Of a stretch of DNA of 64,000 bases, positions 1 through 8,749 are shown in pieces. The notes under the pieces are model-generated. The model searched no databases, had not been told where the DNA came from, and saw nothing but the letters and a program-made list of their open reading frames with translations. A program made the position numbers and the translations under genes. Every line of letters begins with the position of its first letter. Within the stretch, counting starts at the first letter, position 1. The DNA is from Azospirillum sp. 51_20 (GTDB lineage Bacteria > Pseudomonadota > Alphaproteobacteria > RF32 > CAG-239), in the NCBI GenBank assembly GCA_001917175.1, contig MNTV01000031.1, positions 67,167-131,166 on the forward strand, written 5' to 3'.

Positions 1-83
1 CGGCGATCCGTTCAAACATTGAGATTTACTGATGTTCCGGAATTCTCTGATTACTTGGGAATATGTGTTTATCTATATGATTT

Positions 84-659
84 TCAGGGAAAAAAGGAAA
101 ACAAAAGAGAAACCGGCAGATAAAGCAGGTTGTACGCGTTGCCGGTCTGCGCCGTATAGTCCAGTTCCCGCTGGATGATGCCCATCTGCCGGTCGGAAAC
201 ATAGCCGGAAGGGGAATAATAGTTGCCCGGCGCCGGCGTTCCGGCCGGCGGCGTATATTGGTTGCGGGCATAAACGACAATTTCGTCGGAATTGATAAAT
301 TCTTCATATTCGGCACGGTTGATGCGGGCAAGGCAGGGCGGGTTGGTGCGTGCGCCGGCCTGCACGAAAGCGTTGTATGCCCGGTAGTCCTGACGTTTGA
401 CCGCCGCGCAAACGCCGGTGTCGCCGGAACGGTTGACCGCGTCAATCCTTAAACCCCGGTGCATGGCTTCCCGCAAAGCCGGAACGTCGCCTCGGGCTGC
501 GGCTGCATACATGGAATCAAAAGTGCGGGAAGAAACTGCTTTTGCCGTGTCGGGAAGCAGCCAGAAAACGGCGGCAAAAAAGACAGTGAACGCTGTTTTA
601 AACGGCATTGCCGACTGTTTTGCCGCCTGCTTGTTTCTTTTGTTTTGCAAATCCGTCAT
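84..659 (-). CDS. Secreted protein with ankyrin-like repeats
   Basis: Predicted 191-residue exported protein. The ATG at 659 was chosen over an upstream in-frame start inside recR because it lies 22 bases after the recR stop and places a signal-peptide-like segment at residues 20-41 (hydrophobic core followed by DTAKA). Residues 47-105 resemble two degenerate ankyrin repeats (AAARGDVPALREAMHRG, then a second helix pair ending in VQAGA). The C-terminal part is Pro/Tyr/Gly-rich and unrecognised. It probably follows recR in the same transcript. Ankyrin repeats usually mediate protein contacts; no partner is visible here. The repeat assignment is from pattern only. Confidence 0.6.
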   Translation of the reverse strand: MTDLQNKRNKQAAKQSAMPFKTAFTVFFAAVFWLLPDTAKAVSSRTFDSMYAAAARGDVPALREAMHRGLRIDAVNRSGDTGVCAAVKRQDYRAYNAFVQAGARTNPPCLARINRAEYEEFINSDEIVVYARNQYTPPAGTPAPGNYYSPSGYVSDRQMGIIQRELDYTAQTGNAYNLLYLPVSLLFSFFP

Positions 660-681
660 AAGCTGCCCGCCGTTTGTTCGG

Positions 682-1275
682 TTACATTTCCTTGCGCGAA
701 TTAATGGCCAGCTGGATTGTCCCTTCGTCCATGTAATCAAGCTCGGCACCGACCGGGATGCCCTGTGCCAGGGTGGTGATTTTGACGTTGTGTTCTTTCA
801 GACGGCTGACCAGATAATGGGAGGTTATCTGCCCGTCGACGGTTGCCGGCAGCGCCAGAATCACTTCTCCGATTTCTTCTTTCGGAAGTCTGTCCAGCAG
901 TTTGTCCACGTTCAAATCATCGGGCGAAACACCGTCGAGCGCCGACAGCACGCCGCCCAGAACATGGTATTTTCCCTTATAGAAACCGACCCGCTCCATT
1001 GCCCACAAATCGGCGACGTCCTGTACCACGCAGACGGTATGTCCGTCGCGTTTTTCCGAACAGCAGACGGAGCAGGGGGAAAGAGTGTCGTAATTGCCGC
1101 AGACCTCGCAGGTTTTGACGTTGGCCGCCACTTCCTGCAAAGCTTCGATCAGCGGCAGCAGCGCGGTTTCCCGCTTTTTAAGCAGATAAAGAACGATCCG
1201 CCGCGAAGAACGGGTGCCGAGCGCCGGCAATTTGGCGATGATTTTCGCCAGTTTTTCAATTTCCTGTCCGGACAA
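682..1275 (-). CDS. recR: Recombination mediator RecR
   Basis: 197-residue protein of normal length for RecR, which acts with RecF and RecO to load RecA on gapped DNA. A C4 zinc motif is visible at Cys56, Cys59, Cys68 and Cys71, followed by a Toprim-like segment from about residue 80 (VVQDVADLWAMER). The start is TTG, supported by an AAGGAG ribosome-binding site 8 bases upstream; no ATG fits. It lies 12 bases after ybaB and belongs to the dnaX-ybaB-recR operon, the usual arrangement in many proteobacteria. Confidence 0.96.
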   Translation of the reverse strand: MSGQEIEKLAKIIAKLPALGTRSSRRIVLYLLKKRETALLPLIEALQEVAANVKTCEVCGNYDTLSPCSVCCSEKRDGHTVCVVQDVADLWAMERVGFYKGKYHVLGGVLSALDGVSPDDLNVDKLLDRLPKEEIGEVILALPATVDGQITSHYLVSRLKEHNVKITTLAQGIPVGAELDYMDEGTIQLAINSRKEM

Positions 1276-1287
1276 GGCGAAATCTCC

Positions 1288-1608
1288 TTAAAACGGCAGC
1301 TTCAACCCGCCGAGATTAAGTCCGCCGGTGATGTCTTTCATCCCGTCGCTCATCATGGCGTCCACTTTGCCCTGAGCGTCGTTGAAAGCGGCCAGCAGCA
1401 GGTCTTCAAGGATGTCGGTTTCTTCCGGGTTGACCAGGCTCTTATCAATTTCAACCTTTTTGGCCTCGAATTTGCCGTTTAGGGTCACTTTGACCATGCC
1501 GCCGCCGCTGCTGCCGGTTACTTCGCTTTCCGCCAGTTTTTTCTGCGCTTCTTCCATTTTTTTCTGCATCATCTGCGCTTGTTTCATAAGTCCCTGCATG
1601 TTCATCAT
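1288..1608 (-). CDS. ybaB: YbaB/EbfC nucleoid-associated protein
   Basis: 106-residue small DNA-binding protein of the YbaB/EbfC family. The N-terminal helix is Met/Lys/Gln-rich (MQGLMKQAQMMQKKMEEAQK), followed by the Gly-rich strand region and the C-terminal segment ending GGLNLGGLKLPF, all typical of the family. It lies between dnaX and recR in the same orientation, starting 6 bases after the dnaX stop, which is the conserved context. Two adjacent ATG codons are present; the first is used here. Confidence 0.95.
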   Translation of the reverse strand: MMNMQGLMKQAQMMQKKMEEAQKKLAESEVTGSSGGGMVKVTLNGKFEAKKVEIDKSLVNPEETDILEDLLLAAFNDAQGKVDAMMSDGMKDITGGLNLGGLKLPF

Positions 1609-1614
1609 GGCAAT

Positions 1615-3354
1615 TTAATCCTCACTGTTAAAGTAATCTTCGCTGTTGGTGTTGAAAATGTCTTCGTTTGCGCTTTCGTCCCCGTCATCTTCTCCGGCTT
1701 TGACCTTGCGGGTCAGGTTTTCGATTCTGGCGCCGCGGAACTCTTCCAGAATGGCTTTTACCAATGGGGTTTCGGCAACGTTTTTCTTGTCCTTTTCCTT
1801 TTGCTCGTTTTCAATGTCGGCAACGGTGCGGCCGACTTCGCCCGGTACGATGTCGAGCGCCCATTTGCCGCCGGTCGTTTCTTCGAGAATTTTGTTGAGT
1901 GCGGCCAGCGTGTCGTTGCCGACCCGGTCGGCGGCTTTGAATTTGATCTGTCCGGGAGAAAATTCCACCACCTCGACGTCATGACGCAGAGCATAAGCCA
2001 GCCGCGGCTGTTTTTGATTTTCCAAGTGTTTGATCAGCCCGTTGATGTCGGAAAAAGGCGCGTTGACGACCGTTTGGGCCGGAGTTGAAACCGCTGCCGG
2101 CGCAGAAACGGGAGCTGCCGCCGTTTGCGCTGCCGCGGACGGATTGCCGGCGCTGAAGTTTGCCGGTCTCAGGGTACCTGATTCAGATTTTTTTTTTACG
2201 CTTTCCAGCAGTTCGGCGGGAGAAGGCAGGTTGGCGGAGTAGGCGATACGGATCAAAATCATCTCCAGCGCGTCGATCGGCACCGGTGCGGTCTGCATCT
2301 CATTCATTCCCTTGATCAGCATCTGCCAGATTTTGGAAAGTGTGGCAATGCTCAGCTTGCCCGAAGTTTCCTTCAGGAAGTTTCGGTCGTTTTCCGACAG
2401 CGAAGCGTCGTTGACAAACCCCGGCAGCAGCAGCGTCTTGGTCAAAGCATGGGTCAGGTTGATCAGATCGCCGATAACGGCCGCCGGGTTGGCGCCGTTT
2501 CTGTACATTTCCTGCAATTTGCCGAGCAGCGCCTGCATGTCGCCGCCCACCATCTGATTGAACAGTTCAAAAGTCTGGCCGCGGTCGGCCATGCCCAGCA
2601 TTTCCTTAACGATGTCAATGCGCACTTTGCCGCCGCCGAGCGAAATCGCCTGGTCGAGCAGCGACAGTCCGTCGCGGGCGGAACCGTCGGCAGCCGTTGC
2701 AATCATGTGCAGCGCCTCGTCGTCGGCTTTCAGGTCTTCCGCCGCAATAATTTTGTTAAACAGTTTCAGCAGGTCTTCGATCGACAGCCGCTGAAGGTCA
2801 AAACGCTGACAGCGGGACAATACCGTAACCGGCACTTTGCGGATTTCGGTGGTGGCGAAGATGAACTTGACATGCGCCGGCGGTTCTTCAAGCGTTTTCA
2901 GCAAAGCGTTGAACGCGCTTTTTGAAAGCATGTGCACTTCGTCGATGATATATATTTTATAGCGGCAGTTGGTCGGTTTGTAACGTACGCCGTCCAAAAT
3001 GTCGCGAATGTCGTCAACCCCGGTGCGGGAGGCCGCGTCGAGTTCCAAAACGTCGATGTTGCGGCCGGCAGCGATCGATTTGCAGTTTTCGCAGATGCCG
3101 CACGGATGGGTGGTGGGGCCGCCGCTGCCGTCGGGACCGGTGCAGTTGAGGGCTTTGGCAATCAGCCGCGCGGTGGTGGTCTTGCCGACCCCGCGGATGC
3201 CGGTCAGAATATAAGCGTGGTGAAGGCGGTTGTTGTTGATGGCGTTGGTCAGGGTTTGCACCAGCGCATCCTGCCCCAGCAGATCTTCAAAATTCTGCGG
3301 GCGGTATTTGCGGGCGAGAACCACATACTGTTCCTGTTTTTCTTCTTCTGCCAT
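1615..3354 (-). CDS. dnaX: DNA polymerase III subunits gamma/tau
   Basis: 579-residue clamp-loader ATPase. Walker A (GIRGVGKTTTAR) is near residue 55, zinc-coordinating cysteines are Cys71, Cys85, Cys88 and Cys91, Walker B/DEVH is near residue 138, and the sensor region (LEEPPAHVKFIFATTE) follows. Domains I-III are well conserved. After about residue 390 comes an Ala/Pro/Thr-rich linker, then a C-terminal tau-like domain (about 440-530) and an acidic tail. It is the first gene of dnaX-ybaB-recR, and the SRP RNA gene lies immediately upstream. I see no obvious poly-A frameshift signal for a separate gamma product, but did not examine this exhaustively. Confidence 0.97.
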   Translation of the reverse strand: MAEEEKQEQYVVLARKYRPQNFEDLLGQDALVQTLTNAINNNRLHHAYILTGIRGVGKTTTARLIAKALNCTGPDGSGGPTTHPCGICENCKSIAAGRNIDVLELDAASRTGVDDIRDILDGVRYKPTNCRYKIYIIDEVHMLSKSAFNALLKTLEEPPAHVKFIFATTEIRKVPVTVLSRCQRFDLQRLSIEDLLKLFNKIIAAEDLKADDEALHMIATAADGSARDGLSLLDQAISLGGGKVRIDIVKEMLGMADRGQTFELFNQMVGGDMQALLGKLQEMYRNGANPAAVIGDLINLTHALTKTLLLPGFVNDASLSENDRNFLKETSGKLSIATLSKIWQMLIKGMNEMQTAPVPIDALEMILIRIAYSANLPSPAELLESVKKKSESGTLRPANFSAGNPSAAAQTAAAPVSAPAAVSTPAQTVVNAPFSDINGLIKHLENQKQPRLAYALRHDVEVVEFSPGQIKFKAADRVGNDTLAALNKILEETTGGKWALDIVPGEVGRTVADIENEQKEKDKKNVAETPLVKAILEEFRGARIENLTRKVKAGEDDGDESANEDIFNTNSEDYFNSED

Positions 3355-3382
3355 CGATAATCTTGTCTTTATCTAAAAAAGG

Positions 3383-3471
3383 CGGAGGGCGGCCGACCTC
3401 AGGCGGTTTCGTTACGGCTGCTTCCTTCCGGACCTGACCGGGTTGGCGAATGCCTGACCCGACGCCCTCCG
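3383..3471 (-). ncRNA. ffs: Bacterial small SRP RNA (4.5S RNA)
   Basis: The reverse complement contains the universally conserved SRP helix-8 core (GGTCAGGTCCGGAAGGAAGC), and the ends pair over CGGAGGGC/GCCCTCCG to close a hairpin of about 90 nt. The RNA scaffolds Ffh in co-translational targeting to the membrane. A position immediately upstream of dnaX is common in proteobacteria. The exact 5' and 3' ends are uncertain by a few bases. Confidence 0.95.
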
Positions 3472-3537
3472 TGATACATCAGTTACTATCGTCAATTTCC
3501 GTCCGACTTGCAAGCAAAAAATGTTTCATTAACATGA

Positions 3538-4986
3538 TTAAAACGAAAAACCGTATCCGCCGCCGTTGTCCTGTCCGTCGGCCGGCGCGCCGTAATCATA
3601 ATTGCCCGCAAGCGTCCGGCCGAAAATCAGGCGTTCGGCTTCCGACTTGTCTTTGCCGAAAATCATCGGCGGAACGGCGTCGTAAGCTTGGGCGGCGCTT
3701 TCCGGCGAGTTTTCGGGCAGGGCGGCAGAGAATTTCTTTGCCGCCGGATCGACGACCACGTCGCCGGAACGGGTCACCTCAATAATGTCCAGACTATGTT
3801 CGTTTTTGCCGTCGGGCAAAATGCGGAACATGCCGCTGATGCCGACAAAACCGTCTCCGGTGGTGATGGCGGCGTCAATGTCGGCGGGGTTGTTTCTGGC
3901 CAGAGCCGAGGCCAGTGCCACCGCGTCATAGGCGAAAGCGTACAGGCTCTGCGGATATTCGTTGAAAAGCGCATGATATTTTTTGTTGAAATAGGCGTTG
4001 TGGGTGCGCGACATGGCCGGGTACCAGCTGCCGATAAGCGTCGATTCCCTGTTAAGGCGCGTATTTTCCCAAACCGAAGTGCCGAGGAATTTGACCTGCG
4101 GGGAAAATACGTCATAATAGCCGAACATTGCCGCTGCCGATTTCAGTCTGGCGCCGGATTCGGGAATCAGCACCGCATCAAAGTCGACGCTTTCCTCGGT
4201 GCCTTTGGCTGCCAGTTTTTTCAAAGCCCGGGCAGCTTCGGCGTCACCTTTGGCCGCCAGTGCCTTCAGCCGGTTTTTTTCCCGGTTGGTGCCGCCGGTC
4301 CGGCGGTCATAGTCGCTCAGCTGGCGGATGATTTCCGAAAAGTCGGTCGATTTCGGCGGATAAAAGGCGATTTTAACCACTCTCGCTTCGCTGCCGGCCG
4401 TGGCTTTGACCGCCGCCTGCGCTGCCGCAATGCCGGTGCTGTTGTCGGGCACCAGCAGGGCAAAACTGCGCCGGCCTCTGCCCGCGGCATAGGCGATGAT
4501 GCGGTTGACCTGTTCTTCCACCAGCAGCCCGAGGGTATAGACGCCGTTTTGCAAAGCGCCGGAATCGGTCGAAAAAGCCACTACCGGAACGCCGCCGGCT
4601 TTGGTTTCGCCGGAAATCGCCCGCACCGAAGTGCCGGTCAGCGGCCCGATGATCATCTGCGCTTTTTGTTTAAGGGCGTTTTCAGCCGCTTCCTGCGCTC
4701 CTTCGGGAGTGCTCATGGTGTCGTAAAACTGCAAAATAAGATTTGGATTGTTCATGTCTTCAAGCGCCATCAACGCGGCCTGTTTCAGACCCTGTCCGTA
4801 ACGGGCGGCGTCGCCGGAAAGCGGCAGCAGTACGCCGACGCGAAAACTCGAAGGCGCTTCAAAGGCGGCTTCGTCAATGTCGGAAATACTGTCGTAAATT
4901 CCGCTGTCGGTGGTGACGGAAGTTGAGCGGCAGCCGATCAGAAGCCCGGCCAGCGCCAGCGCACAAATCTTTTTAAACACTTGCAT
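3538..4986 (-). CDS. LpoA/LppC-like penicillin-binding protein activator (lipoprotein)
   Basis: 482-residue predicted lipoprotein with lipobox LLIGC (Cys19). The rest resembles a type-1 periplasmic-binding-protein fold (RVGVLLPLSGDAARYGQGL near residue 50; QMIIGPLTGTSV near 110), as in the LpoA/LppC family and branched-chain amino-acid binding proteins. In Alphaproteobacteria this gene is typically divergent from rsmI-yraN, as here. The inferred role is an outer-membrane-anchored activator of a class A PBP; PBP1A itself is encoded at about 25-27 kb. An ABC-transporter ligand-binding protein is the main alternative, but no permease is nearby. Confidence 0.8.
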   Translation of the reverse strand: MQVFKKICALALAGLLIGCRSTSVTTDSGIYDSISDIDEAAFEAPSSFRVGVLLPLSGDAARYGQGLKQAALMALEDMNNPNLILQFYDTMSTPEGAQEAAENALKQKAQMIIGPLTGTSVRAISGETKAGGVPVVAFSTDSGALQNGVYTLGLLVEEQVNRIIAYAAGRGRRSFALLVPDNSTGIAAAQAAVKATAGSEARVVKIAFYPPKSTDFSEIIRQLSDYDRRTGGTNREKNRLKALAAKGDAEAARALKKLAAKGTEESVDFDAVLIPESGARLKSAAAMFGYYDVFSPQVKFLGTSVWENTRLNRESTLIGSWYPAMSRTHNAYFNKKYHALFNEYPQSLYAFAYDAVALASALARNNPADIDAAITTGDGFVGISGMFRILPDGKNEHSLDIIEVTRSGDVVVDPAAKKFSAALPENSPESAAQAYDAVPPMIFGKDKSEAERLIFGRTLAGNYDYGAPADGQDNGGGYGFSF

Positions 4987-5066
4987 TTTTTCCCAAAATC
5001 GAAAACAATTATGCCGGTTAATTTAAATGAAAAAAGCTTTGTTGTAAAGGGGCAGAAGAACAATAA

Positions 5067-5906
5067 ATGATGAAAAAGGGATTGTATGTGACAGCAACGC
5101 CGATCGGCAATCTGAGGGATATTTCCGAGCGGGCGAAAGAAGCGCTGAAAGCGGCGGAATACATTGCCTGCGAAGACACCCGCGTAACCCGCAAACTGTT
5201 TTCCCTGCTCGGCATCGGACAGGACAAAACCTTTATCGCCTACGAAGACCACAGCGAAGAGGAACGGGCGCAAAAGATCATTGATCTGATCAACCGCGAG
5301 GAAACGGCAGTGGTTCTCGTCAGCGACGCCGGTTCGCCGCTCATTTCCGACCCCGGTTACAAGCTGGTGCGCAAATGCCGCGAACAAAAGGTGCCGGTTT
5401 ACGTGCTGCCGGGCTGCTGCGCCGTCATTTCCGCCCTTCAGCTTTCGGGGCTGCCGACCAACCGCTTTATGTTTGCCGGGTTTATTCCCAACCGCGAAAA
5501 GGCGCGCGCGGACCTGTTTGCCGAGCTGGCCGGCGTCAATACCACGTTGGTTTTTTACGAAACCGCGCCGCGGTTGACGAAAACTCTGGCTGCCGCGGCG
5601 GAATTTTTCCGCGGGCGGGAACTGGCGGTTGCCCGCGAAATGACCAAAATGTTTGAGGAATGCGTAAACGGCGGCGCCAAAGAACTGATCGCGCATTTCA
5701 CGCAGAATCCGCCGAAAGGGGAAATTGTCCTGATGGTTGCCCCGCCGGCCGCGGAAAATAAGGAAAATATCGATTTGAACGGTGTTTTAAAAGAGCTGAT
5801 GAAAACCATGCCGCTGAAATCGGCGGTAAACGAAGCGGTCAAAACCTATGGTTTGAACAAAAACGAGGTTTACCGCCGCGCGGTGGAAATTAAAAATGAA
5901 GGCTGA
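5067..5906 (+). CDS. rsmI: 16S rRNA (cytidine1402-2'-O)-methyltransferase
   Basis: 279-residue SAM-dependent methyltransferase of the tetrapyrrole-methylase fold. Clear family motifs: VTATPIGNLRDIS at the N terminus, ACEDTRVTRKL near residue 35, SDAGSPLISDPGYKLV near 88 and the PGCCAVISALQLSGLP loop near 112. It methylates C1402 in the ribosomal P site. Two ATGs occur in tandem; the first is used. The stop overlaps the start of yraN by 11 bases, so the two are translationally coupled. Confidence 0.96.
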   Translation: MMKKGLYVTATPIGNLRDISERAKEALKAAEYIACEDTRVTRKLFSLLGIGQDKTFIAYEDHSEEERAQKIIDLINREETAVVLVSDAGSPLISDPGYKLVRKCREQKVPVYVLPGCCAVISALQLSGLPTNRFMFAGFIPNREKARADLFAELAGVNTTLVFYETAPRLTKTLAAAAEFFRGRELAVAREMTKMFEECVNGGAKELIAHFTQNPPKGEIVLMVAPPAAENKENIDLNGVLKELMKTMPLKSAVNEAVKTYGLNKNEVYRRAVEIKNEG

Positions 5907-6252
5907 CGCCAAAGGGCATTGGGCAGAATTTCTGGCGCGCCTGCTGTTTCGTCTGAAAGGCTACCGGATCGTTGCCGTCAATTATGTGACCGGCCGCGGC
6001 ACCAACGCGGGTGAAGTCGATTTTGTCGCCTGCCGGCAAAATGTTATAGTGTTTGTTGAAGTCAAACAGCGTTCAAGCCTTGAAAAGGCGGCTTATGCGG
6101 TCAAATCGCGCCAGCAGCGGCGGATCTGGCGGGCGGCAGAGGCCTTTTTGCAGAAACATCCGCAATATGCGGCTTTTGACGTCCGTTTTGATGCGGTGAC
6201 GGTTTGCCTGCCGTTTAAAATCCGTCATCTGCCGGACGCTTTCCGGTTTTGA
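5896..6252 (+). CDS. yraN: YraN family endonuclease-like protein (UPF0102)
   Basis: 118-residue protein of the YraN/UPF0102 family, which has a Holliday-junction-resolvase/restriction-nuclease-like fold of unproven activity. Characteristic residues are visible: the N-terminal helix ending AEFLARLLFRLKGYRIV, then GEVDFVACRQNVIVFVEVKQR, with the putative metal-binding Glu, Asp and Glu-x-Lys, then R-rich helices. It overlaps rsmI, the conserved partner. Confidence 0.92.
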   Translation: MKADAKGHWAEFLARLLFRLKGYRIVAVNYVTGRGTNAGEVDFVACRQNVIVFVEVKQRSSLEKAAYAVKSRQQRRIWRAAEAFLQKHPQYAAFDVRFDAVTVCLPFKIRHLPDAFRF

Positions 6253-6273
6253 AATTGCCGACGGAAAGCGTTT

Positions 6274-6933
6274 TCAGGCTTTGACGCAGACGTCCGGTGC
6301 GCGCAGGTAAAGCGGCTTGGGGTAATCAAGTTTTTTCAAACGGTATTTTTCGCTGCCGCAGGCTGCCAGCGCCTCAACCGGCAGACAGTCTTCCGTCCGG
6401 ATGACATGCAGGCTTAAGCCCGACGGCCGGCTCAGAAAACGTTCGACCCCGTCGCCGGTCAGCGTTACCTTTTTATGCCGCAGGCGGTCGATGACGGCGT
6501 CATATTCCAGCGCTTCCGGTTCACCCGTTTTGTTTTTGCCGGCGTCAAAACACTGAAAATAAAAATCTTCCCGTTTGGTTTCGATAATGACCGCGTTGTA
6601 AAAGGCCAGCTCGTCCGGCGCCAGATCATGAATGTAAGCCTCAAAGGCGGAAACCCCGGTCAGTCCGGTTGAAGGCAGCGCCAGCCCGAGCGTGCGCGCG
6701 GCCGCCAGCGAAGAACGCACGCCGGTGAACGATCCGGGACCGGTGCAAACGGTGATCAGGTCGAGATCGGCCGGTTTCAGCCGGTTTTCGCTCATAATTT
6801 TTTCAATTGCCGGAAACAGGGCTTCCGCTTGGCCGAAGTCCATTTTTTCGATGATTTTGCCGACTGTTTTTCCGTCTTCGGTCAGTATGACCGAGCAGCT
6901 GCCGGCGGTGGTGTCAAAAGCTAAATTAAGCAT
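6274..6933 (-). CDS. tsaB: tRNA threonylcarbamoyladenosine biosynthesis protein TsaB
   Basis: 219-residue TsaB/YeaZ-type protein, the scaffold partner of TsaD in t6A37 formation. Family features: N-terminal LAFDTTAGSCSVIL (ASKHA phosphate-1-like), the Q-A-E-x-L-F-P segment near residue 36, and the signature CTGPGSFTGVRSSLAAARTLGLAL near 62-85. It is transcribed convergently with yraN and divergently from the PAS protein. The usual tsaE and rimI partners are not visible in the window. Confidence 0.93.
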   Translation of the reverse strand: MLNLAFDTTAGSCSVILTEDGKTVGKIIEKMDFGQAEALFPAIEKIMSENRLKPADLDLITVCTGPGSFTGVRSSLAAARTLGLALPSTGLTGVSAFEAYIHDLAPDELAFYNAVIIETKREDFYFQCFDAGKNKTGEPEALEYDAVIDRLRHKKVTLTGDGVERFLSRPSGLSLHVIRTEDCLPVEALAACGSEKYRLKKLDYPKPLYLRAPDVCVKA

Positions 6934-7034
6934 CTTTTTTGTTTACCGTTTGGTTTTAAAATTTTACTTGTTGCTGCTTTTATATTATAAAAAGAGCCGA
7001 CAGACAACGAATTTTAACTGGAAAAAGCAAAAAA

Positions 7035-8681
7035 ATGAACAGCAGCCTGCTTTCCGACATGTTTTTTGCCGCGCCGGAACTGTGGTATTCGGTATTTGCG
7101 GTTTTTGCCGCGCTGATTTTTTGGGGGGCGGCGGAATATGTGCGGCTGTTGCAGGAAAAACGCAGAAACTATTTCATCCGCCGTGACCGCGACCGCTACG
7201 AGGAAACGCTTTATGCCTGCCGCGACGGCTATTTTGCCTTCATTTATCCCGATGACCGGGTGAACGATGCCGCTTCCGGCATTTCCGAGCGCTGTTCCCG
7301 CCGGCTGGCGGTGCTGCTTAACCTTGACGGCGGCGTGGAAACCCCTTTTGCCGAAGTGCTCAGAAGCTTTTACAAAGACGATGCCGACAAAATCGCGAAA
7401 TACGTGGCGCTGCTGAAAGAGGACGGCGTTTCGTTTGAAGACCGTTTTGACTTGAAAAACGGCCGCAAGCTCATCTTGAACGGTGTTCGCATCAGCGGCG
7501 CGGACGGCAGCGTCTACAGTGACGTCGTGTGGTTCCGCGACATCAGCTATATTGCGGTAAAGATCGACGCTCTGCAAAATGAAAAACAGGAAGCGGAAAG
7601 AAGGGAACGCGACTTAAGGGACCTGGTCGACAATCTTCCCTATCCGGTGTGGATGCGCACGCCTGATTCGGAAATAAAAACCGTCAACCGCAAATACCGG
7701 GAATATGCCGGCGCCGGCGGAGAACTCGGCGGCGGCGAAATAAGGGAACTGGCCGTCGCGGCCCGAGACGCCAACAAAACCCGGCAGAAAAACGTTTACC
7801 TCAATCAAAACGGCGAACGCCGCTGCTTTGAGGTAATGGAAACGCCGTTCCATTATGAACAGGATCTGGATCGGATCGCCACCGTCGGCGCCATGATCGA
7901 CGTCAGCAATCTGGACAATCTCCGCCGTAACCTCAAACAAAACCAGAATGCCCATCTTGAGATTCTGGCTTCCCTCGGTACCGCGATTGCGGTTTTTGAC
8001 GCCGAATACAAGTTGGTTTTTTACAATCAGGCTTTTGTCCGTCTTTGGCAGCTGGAAGATAACTGGCCGGAAGAGCATCCGTCGTACGGCGCTTTTCTCG
8101 ATTATCTGCGCGAACGGCGGCTGTTGCCGGAGGTGCCCGATTATCCCTATTTCCGCAGCGAGGAGCATAAAATGTTCGCCGCCGTGACCGCGCCCGGGGA
8201 AGACCTGCTCCATCTGCCCGACGGCCGCAGCCTCCGGCGCATCCGCGCGCCGCACTTGAAAGGCGGACTCATTTTCGCTTATGAAGATATTACCGATCGC
8301 CTGACCGCCCGCCGCGAATATAACGCATTGATGAACGTTCAGCAGGAAATTTTAAACAGCATTGAGGAGGCGGTGCTGATTTTTGCTTCCAACGGGAGGC
8401 TGCAGTTTTACAATCAGGCCTACGTCAATCTCTGGGACGCCGACGAAATCATGCTGCAAAAGGAACCTTCCTTTGCCGAAATTCTTGAAACCCAGAAAAC
8501 TTTTTTCAGCCGCGTAAGCGATTGGGAAGAATTGAAAAAGGACATTTTAAACCATATCTTCAGCAGCGCGACCGAAGCTTTCAGCTTAAACCGCGGCGAC
8601 GGGGTGCGGGTGGAGTGTTTTTCTTCGCTTCTTTCCAATGAGTCGATTATGGTGCTGATGCACAAAACCGCGTCCGCATAA
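7035..8681 (+). CDS. DivL-like multi-PAS membrane protein lacking the kinase core
   Basis: 548 residues with one transmembrane helix (about 14-36) and then several PAS-like domains (about 45-170, 185-290, 305-430, 440-545). The third has the phrase LASLGTAIAVFDAEYKLVFYNQAF...RLWQLE...HPSYGAFLDYLRERR...LPDGRSLRRI, strongly reminiscent of alphaproteobacterial DivL-type PAS_7/PAS_12 histidine kinases, which sit beside tsa genes in many Rhodospirillales. In those proteins the last PAS leads into DHp and ATPase domains. Here translation stops right after the fourth PAS, with no His/Tyr phosphoacceptor box and no N/G1/G2 boxes. It could act as a scaffold, but that is inference. Divergent from tsaB. 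Confidence 0.75.
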   Translation: MNSSLLSDMFFAAPELWYSVFAVFAALIFWGAAEYVRLLQEKRRNYFIRRDRDRYEETLYACRDGYFAFIYPDDRVNDAASGISERCSRRLAVLLNLDGGVETPFAEVLRSFYKDDADKIAKYVALLKEDGVSFEDRFDLKNGRKLILNGVRISGADGSVYSDVVWFRDISYIAVKIDALQNEKQEAERRERDLRDLVDNLPYPVWMRTPDSEIKTVNRKYREYAGAGGELGGGEIRELAVAARDANKTRQKNVYLNQNGERRCFEVMETPFHYEQDLDRIATVGAMIDVSNLDNLRRNLKQNQNAHLEILASLGTAIAVFDAEYKLVFYNQAFVRLWQLEDNWPEEHPSYGAFLDYLRERRLLPEVPDYPYFRSEEHKMFAAVTAPGEDLLHLPDGRSLRRIRAPHLKGGLIFAYEDITDRLTARREYNALMNVQQEILNSIEEAVLIFASNGRLQFYNQAYVNLWDADEIMLQKEPSFAEILETQKTFFSRVSDWEELKKDILNHIFSSATEAFSLNRGDGVRVECFSSLLSNESIMVLMHKTASA

Positions 8682-8684
8682 CGT

Positions 8685-8713
8685 TTGACAAAATTGCAAA
8701 AAAAGTCTAAATT
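8685..8713 (+). promoter_or_regulatory. Sigma-70-type promoter for the charged protein gene
   Basis: TTGACA at 8685-8690 and TAAATT at 8708-8713, separated by exactly 17 bases and ending 36 bases upstream of the next start codon. This matches the consensus closely. Confidence 0.7.
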
Positions 8714-8749
8714 AAAATCGGCAGAAAGGCTTGCATCAGAGGTAGTTTA

